From Diphasiastrum complanatum (lineage: Eukaryota > Streptophyta > Lycopodiopsida > Lycopodiales > Lycopodiaceae), in NCBI GenBank assembly GCA_029204225.1, contig MU832264.1, forward strand, positions 1 to 64,000: a DNA stretch of 64,000 bases, read 5' to 3'. A program made the translations under genes and the position numbers. Shown here one piece after another: positions 56,049 through 64,000 of this stretch. Under the pieces are notes generated by a model. The model saw only the letters and a list, made by a program, of their open reading frames with translations, did no database searches and was not told where the DNA came from. Position 1 is the stretch's first letter. The number at the start of each line of letters is the position of its first letter.

Positions 56049-57800
56049 TGTGCCAAAACTAACAAAGAATATCATTAGTGTACTTTTGACAATGGTCTTG
56101 ATGTCAAGTTTGATATTGACACATGTATAATCAAGAGTGAGGACGAGGTGATAGCTAGAGGATCTAGATTTGGTAGATTATACAAACTAGATTCTAGTGA
56201 GAGTGCTAACATTTGTGATATTGCTTAAAAGACCATGATCTCTTAAGGAGATTGTGGCATAAGAGATTGGGTCATCCCAATTCCAAAGACTATATCAAAG
56301 GAGCTTCTACCTTGTGCAGCTTGTGCTATTTCCAAATCTCATAAGAGGGCTTTCCAAGATCCAACATCAAGTCTCAACTTTCTAACCTCTTAGAATAGAG
56401 GCATCTCTTCCAAAAGATTTTTGGGGAGAAGCAATTTCTTGTGCAAATTATCTTTGTAATAGACTTCCAAATCTTTCTCTAGGAGCGAAAACACCATACG
56501 AGATGTTTTATAAGGAAAAGCCTAAGGTAGATCACCTTAGGATCTTTGGTTGTGTGTGCTTTGTTCATGTACCTTTAAAAACTAGGAAGAAAGATGATCC
56601 TAATTCTATCAAAGTTGGTTGGATATTCATCAACAAAGGAAGAATATAAAGTTTTCATTCCCTCTACTAACAAGATTGCTATAAGTAGAGATGTGATCTT
56701 CCATGAAGATCAAAAGCTCAACTTGGATGGGGCCGAGTTCAAGCCAACTTATGGAGGAACTTCTATTCTCAATATTGATGCCAATCAAGATGCGGAGGAA
56801 TCGAGGCTTGAGGAGGAGCATCTTCAAGCAATTACACCAAGAAGATCTATGAGAGAGAGATCCAAACCAAGGAGGCTCACATATATGGAGAAAGACAAAA
56901 AAACAAGTGGAGGATGGCACCTCTTATCATGCATTTTTCATCTCTCATGATGAGCCAAGTGATGTCCAAGATGCACTCCAATCAAAGGAGTGGTATGAAG
57001 CCATGTCAAAGGAGTATGAAGCCTTGATTTCCAACAATACTTGGGAGCTCGTGGATCCACCCACCAACAAGCATGTTATTGGATGCAAATTGGTGTTTAG
57101 AGTGAAGTACACCAATAATGGATCTATCAATAAGTTCAAAGCAAGACTATGTGCCATAGGATATGCTCAAATCCATGGTCTTGATTATGAGGACACCTTT
57201 GCACCCATGTCCAAGATGGTCACTATAAGGATTATCATTTCTATTGCATGCTATTTGTTCCAACTTGATGTCTCTAATGCCTTCCTCAATGGCTACCTTG
57301 AGGAAGAAATCTACATGGAGCAACCCAAGGGCTTTATCAAAGATGGTGATGAATCCAAAGTGTGTCTCTTATTCAAAAGCCTTTATGGGCTCAAGCAAGC
57401 CCCAAGGTCTTGGTATGCAAGGCTCAATTCATATCTTATCTCACTTGGATTCAAATCTAAGTGCTTATGATCCATCCTTGTATATAAAGTTTGTAAATAG
57501 AAATCTTGTTATTCTCATCGTGTGTGGAAATTGCATGAAACTTGTATGTAGATGATATCATCTTGTGTGGAAATTGCATGAAACTTTTTGATGAGACAAA
57601 AAGTGCATTAGGTAGTGAATTCAAAATGCAAGATCTAGGTGAGCTTCACTACATCTTAGGCCTAGAAGTAGATCTTTATCAAGATCATGCATTTATTAGT
57701 CAATCTAGATATGCTCTCTCTATGCTTAAGAAATTTCATATGGAAAATTGTAAGAGCATTGATGCTCCCATGGAGCATGTTGTAAAAGATCCTAACAAAT
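56049..57800 (+). pseudogene. Copia D, plus-strand fragment: protease to RT
   Basis: From about 56,049 the sequence matches the D interior on the opposite strand: V-P-K-L-T-K-N, then G-L-D-V-K-F-D-I-D-T-C and A-R-G-S-R-F-G-R-L-Y-K-L-D-S. After broken integrase, 56594-56950 covers the IN-RT linker, and 56907-57470 gives RT: W-Y-E-A-M-S-K-E-Y-E-A-L, N-G-Y-L-E-E-E-I-Y-M-E-Q-P-K-G-F, G-L-K-Q-A-P-R-S-W-Y. A local duplication (GTGTGGAAATTGCATGAAAC at 57,521 and 57,567) interrupts the Y-V-D-D region. The next frame gives Y-V-D-D-I-I-L and M-Q-D-L-G-E-L-H-Y-I-L. Ends at about 57,800 in M-E-H-V-V-K-D-P-N-K. Confidence 0.88.
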
Positions 57801-59690
57801 GGGATTCAAGATCCTTCCCAGTGATAGAGGGAGCAGAAGATGAACACAAAAACAAAGATTTTCGAGTCGCTTTCCATTCGAGTGAGGAATCAAAAGACGA
57901 GAGATTTGAGAGGCAGCCTATTGCTATAGTTCTTGTAAACCAAGATGGTTCCGGACCTAGCACAGCAAACAAAGGCAAAGGCATTGCTGTCCCAGGAGGA
58001 TCTCCTAGAAGGTCAACAAGACCACGAAGAGCGCCATCAAGATACGTGCCAAGCAAGCTCTGCTTCTACATTAGAAGAGTTTTGTGGATTAAGTGGCAAA
58101 CCATAGACTTTTGAGGAGGCGATTGAATGTCCAGAGAAGGACAAATGGATCCAATCCATGAACGAAGAGATGGAATCCATGAGGAAGAACCAAGTATGAA
58201 CATTGCAGCCATTACCACAGAAGCGCAAGACTGTCGAATGCAAATGGGTTTTCAAGCTCAAGTATGGACCGGATGGGAATGTCTCAAAATACAAGGCAAG
58301 ACTGGTAGCGAAGGGATTTTCTCAGAGATATAGTATTGACTACTCTGAAACCTTCTCTCTTGTCATCAAACATTTGTCCCTATGTCTGTTATTTGCATAT
58401 GCAGCTGCTTATGACCTCGGGATCCACATCGTGGATGAGAAGAAACCTTCTTGCATGGTGAGTTAGACAAGGAAGTCTACATGGATCAACCCCCTTCCTG
58501 ATTATGCATGCAGAATGCATAGAAATATCTATGGTCTGAAACAGTCAGCTCGACAATGGTACAAAAAGAAGGATCAAGCCCTGAAATCATTAGGATTCAA
58601 GCCACTGATGGCTGATTCCAACGTGTATGTGAGAGTTACAGACGGGCAGATCATCATTGTGGCTGTATATGTGGATGACACTCTGATATTTTGCAAGAGT
58701 GAAAAGTTGATTGCTGAAGTGAAGGAAGACATCTCGAAACATTTTGAGATTGTGGATCTGGGAGAAGCCAGGTGTTACCTTGGCTTGCAAATTGAAAAAG
58801 ACTATGAGGGAGGTAAGCTATACATTCACCAGTCCAGATACACCTAGAAAATCCTAGAGGATTTTGGGATGCTGAATTGCAAAGGAGAAAATACTCCAAT
58901 GCTCGCAGGAACAATGCTGACAAATGACGATTGTCTGAGGACTGAAGAAGAGAGAGAACAAATGCAGCTCACACCTTACATGAAGCTGATAGGTTCACTG
59001 ATGTACCTTGCAGACAACACACGTCCTGACATTGCTTATGCAGTGTTCAGGATGAGCCAATTCTGCACGAATCCAAGCTTGACACATTGGAAGATTACAA
59101 AACAGATCTTGCAATATTTTCAATTAATGAGAGATTATGGCTTGTGTTATTGTCGTGATGTAGGTTTCAAGATGCTTTCCTACAGTGATGCTAGCTGGGC
59201 ATCCCTCAAGGATGATTGTAAAAGCGTCTCAGGAGAATGCACCATCACGTTAGGAGCTACAGTTCTCTGGGTCAGCAAGAAGCAGACCATTGTGGCTCAG
59301 TCATCCTGCGAAGCAGAGTATGTTGCATCAGCAAAGATGGCCAACGAGATAATTTGACTCAAACAGTTCCTGGACGAATTGGGCGAAACAAGAAACGAGC
59401 CTCTGGTCTTGCAGATGGACAACACCTCTACAATACACCTGACAAAAGATCTCGTGTTCCATTCCAGAACAAAGCACATTGCGATCAAGTACCACTTGAT
59501 CAGGGATCTAATTGAAAAGAAGATGTTGTAGACCACCTTCATCCAAATGAAGGACATGGTTGCTGATATCTTCACCAAAGCCCTGGAAAAAGGACTCTTT
59601 GAGAGACAGAGGAGCAGTATTGGAATCAGCTACCATGCTTTGAGAGGGAGCTTAAGAAACAAAACGTTTCTATTATCAAAGCTTTGCTAG
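57801..59690 (+). pseudogene. Copia E: linker, reverse transcriptase and RNase H
   Basis: From 57,801 an acidic/serine linker and R-R-S-T-R-P-R-R-A-P-S-R-Y introduce a different family. 58203-58466 has C-K-W-V-F-K-L-K-Y-G-P-D-G. 58515-58847 has I-Y-G-L-K-Q-S-A-R-Q-W-Y, V-Y-V-D-D-T-L-I and D-L-G-E-A-R-C-Y-L-G-L-Q-I. 58869-59357 has G-S-L-M-Y-L-A-D-N-T-R-P-D-I-A-Y and the RNase H region Y-S-D-A-S-W-A-S, S-S-C-E-A-E-Y. The tail continues to V-A-D-I-F-T-K-A-L near 59,580 across stops. Related to family A in overall RT style, but not aligned here. Confidence 0.88.
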
Positions 59691-60380
59691 CTTTCAGCCC
59701 TCTGTCTGACGAAAATGTTCGCGAACGTGAAAGTCAAGAGACATGAAGCAGAAATGCTCGCAAACACCCTGACGAAAAGACACGAATGAGAAAAATTCGC
59801 GAAAGAGAAACTCTTTTCTACCCTCACGCTCCAAAAAGAACCAGCAAGATCATGCAAGTATCCAGAAGTACAGATATATGATCTGATAGCATGACGTCAT
59901 CAGATACACTCTAGGTCATGGCTAATCTGCCACTCTTGTAATTCATGATTAGTTGTAGATGTTTATTCACTCTAATCTAGGAGTTACACGATGCGACTAT
60001 ATACTTTTGGGATGATAATTGACAAACAGATGAAGTAGTCTGATGCTAGTAAGCAAGAAGACGAAAATACAGAAAACGAGTCCACCTGCGTGCGAGACAA
60101 TTCTGCATAGGATCTGTAGATCCACAAGTCCACTAGTAAGCGAGACATTACTCATGGGAGAACTGTATTTCCACGCCAATGCACTGTGTGGATTTGCATG
60201 CAGTGCTTGAAGAATCAATAGATGATTTTGTAGTCGTTGCACACATATCACTCTTATCATGTCTGATCTTGAATGCAGATTAGTCTGCTGTTATTCGTGT
60301 GTGTGATTCACTTTTTTATTTAATTCCACACCTTGGTTTGATCTTGTTGAATGCTACATTAATATGTTAACATAGTACAA
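59691..60380 (+). repeat. Possible 3' LTR of copia E
   Basis: Follows the RNase H tail and a purine-rich GAGAGGGAGC. It has TTCGCGAA-type words, a base style similar to the family A LTR, and no reading frame. Neither end can be fixed. Confidence 0.35.
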
Positions 60381-63300
60381 CAGTGTATGTCTGTATTCTG
60401 GAGGACTGTGGGAATGATGCAGTTGGCAGTGACCAGCAATCATATTTGAAATCCATCTGAATTGTTTCCTTTCGCGATTCTTTCACATCAGTGACTTTGT
60501 TATATTTTGAGCATTTTGGCCCATGAGTTGTTGAAGAGCCTACATAAATTATCTTGTTTTAGGAGAATCGTTGATTCTTTCTTTGTACTTTGCATGTTTT
60601 TTGGAATTTCCTCCATGTTTTTGTATGAAATCTTCAACAAATATTTTTTTCTCACTGAAATTGCTCAGTGGATTCATTATTGCATTCTTTGCTTCGATGC
60701 TATTTATTTCTTTTTATGTACTTTCTCAAGTAATAAATGATGTTGTTGTTTGATAGTTATGAGTCTTGATGGACTTGCTTAAATTTGTTAACAATCAACA
60801 TTTGTGGCAAGTAGGAAAATTGATTTAGAGAGTGTAGATTTTGTTTCATTATTTCTGTCTAGTTGTATCGCTTTCATTTTTTGTTGTTTGACGAGATACG
60901 GGGTTCTATGATTGTTCTTGGTTCTTTCAAAGGATATATGTCGACTTTGTTGTCAGTGTTTGTTTGTATAATAATGATTTTCATTGTCCCAATTGGATTG
61001 ATGCATGTCACAATTTCTCGAATTGTTGTTGTTAATCAGTGCCACAGTGATATACTACTAACTTATAATTCATGCATTTGCAAAACCATAACAAACAAAA
61101 GCCGTCACATTGTAGTGGCGATTGATTGTCGTTGTTGGTAATAAGTTTTATGTATGTTTCGAATGATGTAATTTGCTCATATTGGATTTTAAAAATTGGA
61201 TCATTTTTGTAGTGTTTTTTCCAAATCGTAGCGTCACAATCATTCTCTCTTAAACTTAGCAAAAAGCATTGCACAACGAATGTTGTTCGACGGAATATGA
61301 TGATTCAATAGAAATAAGATGTTGAAAATCCATCATAATCATGTTTTAACATTCATAATTTGTATTTACGAAACTCCATATTAATCACAATTATGTTGTA
61401 GAGTATTTTAGTATTTAAGAATATTCAAAATCAATATTCACAAATTTATTCTCGTATCTCATAATATACGTTTCTCAATATTCACAATTTCACATCAATT
61501 TTCACGATTTGTATTCACAGTGTTCACGATTAGTATTCATAATATTCACGATCACTATTCACAACATTCACGATGAAAATCTCAAAATCTCAGTTTCTCA
61601 AAATCCCAGTTTCTCAGATTCTCAGTTTTTCAAAATCCCAGTTTTTCAGAATCTCAGTTTCTCATTTTCTCAGAATCTCAGTTTCTGAATATTCGCAATT
61701 TCAACGATCACAAACCATCAATAAAGTAATCTTCAGGACGCATCTCTAAAAATTCGATCATTTCTTCATCCAATATGGAAGACATTGTCTATATGTCCTA
61801 CAAAACAAAACACAATCACGAAATTATAATTTGATAGAGATCAGTTCTTATTGGTGAAAACTTATTGATGAATTATATTTGTCACAAAAGGTGTAATAAG
61901 TACAATTTCATAGCTCAAGTAAACAAGAAAACAAAACCAAACACAATATTTGAGCTTTGATCATATTTGATACTATTTAAGACAACAACCACATAATTGT
62001 TTTAACTTTTACTTTGTTACAAACTCCATTGATCAAACTGAACACGCTGCTTTTAGAATATAATGCTAGACATGTTTCAACTTAGCACAGACGAGGATTT
62101 ATGTTCTAAGCTATGAGATGAAAACTTTCATGACCTGCAGTCGAAAGTTTGAGAATGTGCATTGTGTGCCTACGCTAATTAGTCTGAGAAATAGCTGAAT
62201 TCATCTCTCCAATGTTTCATTTTCATAAGTTCCACAAAAAAGAGGGCCAAGTAAATCTTCAAAACACACGAGCAAGTTTTTGCTGCAAAGAATAGCTGTC
62301 TAGTTTTCTTTCTCATTCGTCGAATACAGTTTTACATTGTCAGAGTTAATCATTAGCGGTTTGAGTGCTCCAACTTTTTTCATTCAAGCACCTAATGTGC
62401 TCCGAGTTTCAATCTCTTGATCTTCGTGAGAAACTGTACTGGCATAGGACATAAATATTACGAAAAGGTTGTTTGTTATTGTGATTCAACCAATTTAACC
62501 TATATTACATAATCTGACCAAGAAACTTTTCATATTGTTGCTCAGTTGCATTAAACTAGAAAAAGGTAGCTCATGCTCGAAAAAAAGATATGTCAAGCAT
62601 GAAATCCGATCAATGCCAACGTCGTTGATTAAAACATAATAGTTGTTGTTAGTTGTTAGAATAGTTAGAATCCAGCAAGCAAACCTCCTGTATTCGTTTA
62701 TTAGTTCTAGGTAGCACAAATTATGTCTTCACTTGCAAGTATGATCTGAGCCTTCCTAATTTCAGTTCAAATTTTAGTATCAGTTATGTGGCTACACATA
62801 GTATTTCAGTTATTATCAATTGTGCTCGTGTATTTTAGGTCAGGAATCGAACTACATATACATCCAAATATGTGCTTTTCCTATCGTTCGTAATCACATC
62901 TGATTCACATCTGATGAAGAGATTTTCATATATTACAATATCTACGTTGTCAATGTCAAAATAGTCGTTGTCCGTAATAGCCAGATCTTCACAACCATTA
63001 ATAACAAAACCAGTCATGCAAATTGTGTATCCATCATTGCATAAGCTGATGAAGGATATAGCTACAGAGATTGTCAAAGAAGTAAGAAATATGTAAAGCG
63101 AAGAATATAAGAAGATCGTGGCTGCTTTTATGGAGCTTAACTCTACGCGAGTCGATGTCACATGATTCTGACTAACCAGTTGAGAGTGACTTAGCATGAG
63201 ACCTACAGGTTTGATTTACTCCATACAATAAGCTAAAACGACTGTGCATTATGCTCATGATGGGTACTGCAAGAAGAATAGAAGCTTCTATTAACAAAGC

Positions 63301-63790
63301 TATAGGAATCGATGTCAGATGATTCTGACTAACTAGCCCAAGAATAGTCGAGGATCGAGTTGCGTGCAGCTATCTTGTACAAGAAAGCCACTACAATTCA
63401 ACAAGTGAAATTTTGTTGCCTAGAAGTAAACCAACAACTAATCTTCATTGCATGCAACAAAAGTTTCTTGTTCAAAGAGAGAGAGAAACGTTTACTTATT
63501 ATGCTGCATGTGCAATTTGCAAAACATTTTCAAGTATCGTTCAAGTATGAATATATTGTCCTCACAATCACGATACAAGGAGCGAGCATCATAAAAAGTG
63601 TTCAAAAAAAGTGTTTGCTTACCTGTACCACGAATTGACTAGATCAAAGATTTGTCAAAATTCACAGGCTTTATTGTGGCCTGCTTTTCTAGCACTCGGA
63701 AACCAACGTGAATCCACCAAATAGACAAAGTGACCTCCTTTCAGTACACGAACTCAAGACAATGATGAGAGCTGTTGAATGCAAGAGAAG

Positions 63791-63793
<3 letters not shown>
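60381..63793. other. Region without a recognisable gene
   Basis: Frames up to 120 codons (63197-62835 minus) show no motif. No LTR ends or RNA genes seen. AT-rich. Confidence 0.45.
61480..61695. repeat. Low-complexity repeat of TTCACGATT- and TCTCAGTTT-type words
   Basis: 61,490-61,575 repeats (T)TCACGAT(T)/TATTCACAA words about every 15-20 bp. 61,575-61,692 repeats AATCTCAGTTTCTCA / AATCCCAGTTT about every 16-18 bp, with at least seven copies. Confidence 0.8.

Positions 63794-63829
<36 letters not shown>
63794..63829. repeat. (GA)n microsatellite, 36 bp
   Basis: 18 perfect GA units. Confidence 0.95.
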
Positions 63830-63831
<2 letters not shown>

Positions 63832-63881
63832 TCTAATAAGTATGAGCGACACATGTTTTTTGTTTCTTATGCCCTTTTTTT

Positions 63882-64000
63882 AGCAATGCAAAGTATAATT
63901 TGAATTATTAAATAACGAGTCATGCAAAGTATAAATTTAAACCACGAGTCATGCAAAATATAAATTTTAAATTACTAAACCACGAGTCATGCAAAGTATA
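63882..64000. repeat. Tandem repeat of CGAGTCATGCAAAGTATAAA, about four copies, running off the window
   Basis: Copies with ATGCAAAGTATAA at about 63,887, 63,925, 63,951 and 63,988, separated by AT-rich spacers. The last is cut by the window end. Confidence 0.75.

Noticed and set aside
62835-63197. 120-codon minus-strand frame as a gene
   Set aside because: No recognisable motif, AT-rich, and no supporting splice or promoter signals.

Overview
The window reads as nuclear DNA of a land plant with a large, transposon-packed genome. Evidence: one spliced class II cytosolic small heat-shock protein gene, many Ty1/copia and Ty3/gypsy retrotransposon fragments with plant-type primer-binding sites, long GA/CT microsatellites, and AT-rich spacers. 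I cannot name the species. The divergent copia families, an old LINE-like remnant and the unusual DNA-transposon-like block would fit a fern, gymnosperm or other non-flowering lineage, but that is inference.

Layout. 1-6.1 kb: mostly unrecognised DNA with one copia gag zinc-knuckle scrap. 6.1-9.3 kb: copia family A on the minus strand, decayed. 9.3-22.5 kb: the most unusual part, a decayed DNA-element-like block. It holds a minus-strand gene with the hallmarks of DUF7869 (DN..R.NKN and GHTHDQID motifs, a possible RNase-H-like transposase) and a plus-strand gene that looks like a ParB-type domain followed by an N6-adenine/N4-cytosine DNA methyltransferase domain. A second methyltransferase 3' end sits beyond the DUF7869 gene, 3.2-kb inverted arms sit to the right, and there are arrays of a 17-bp palindrome (CCTATGCTNAGCATAGG). 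22.5-24.7 kb: two copia 5' fragments, G and H. 25.3-26.5 kb: the only apparently intact host gene, a class II sHSP (155 aa, one intron) with a heat-shock element. 28.3-29.5 kb: LINE-like remnant. 31.1-33.2 kb: gag-like retroelement remnant into which copia A (plus copy, 33.2-36.5 kb) is inserted. 36.5-38.8 kb: copia B 5' end, minus strand. 39-40.1 kb: copia C RT/RNase H. 41.6-45 kb: the 3' end of a copia D copy fused head-on to copia F, ending in an F LTR. 46.8-51 kb: a Ty3/gypsy pol and 3' LTR. 51.8-55.9 kb: copia D with both LTRs. 56-59.7 kb: a plus-strand copia D fragment fused to copia E. 59.7-64 kb: possible E LTR, then unrecognised DNA with simple repeats.

All transposon reading frames I examined carry stops, frameshifts or deletions, so none looks autonomous. 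Several long reading frames are chimeras made by rearrangement between elements. The DUF7869 / ParB-methyltransferase block is the best candidate for something undescribed: a eukaryotic mobile element that appears to have carried its own DNA-modification enzyme.
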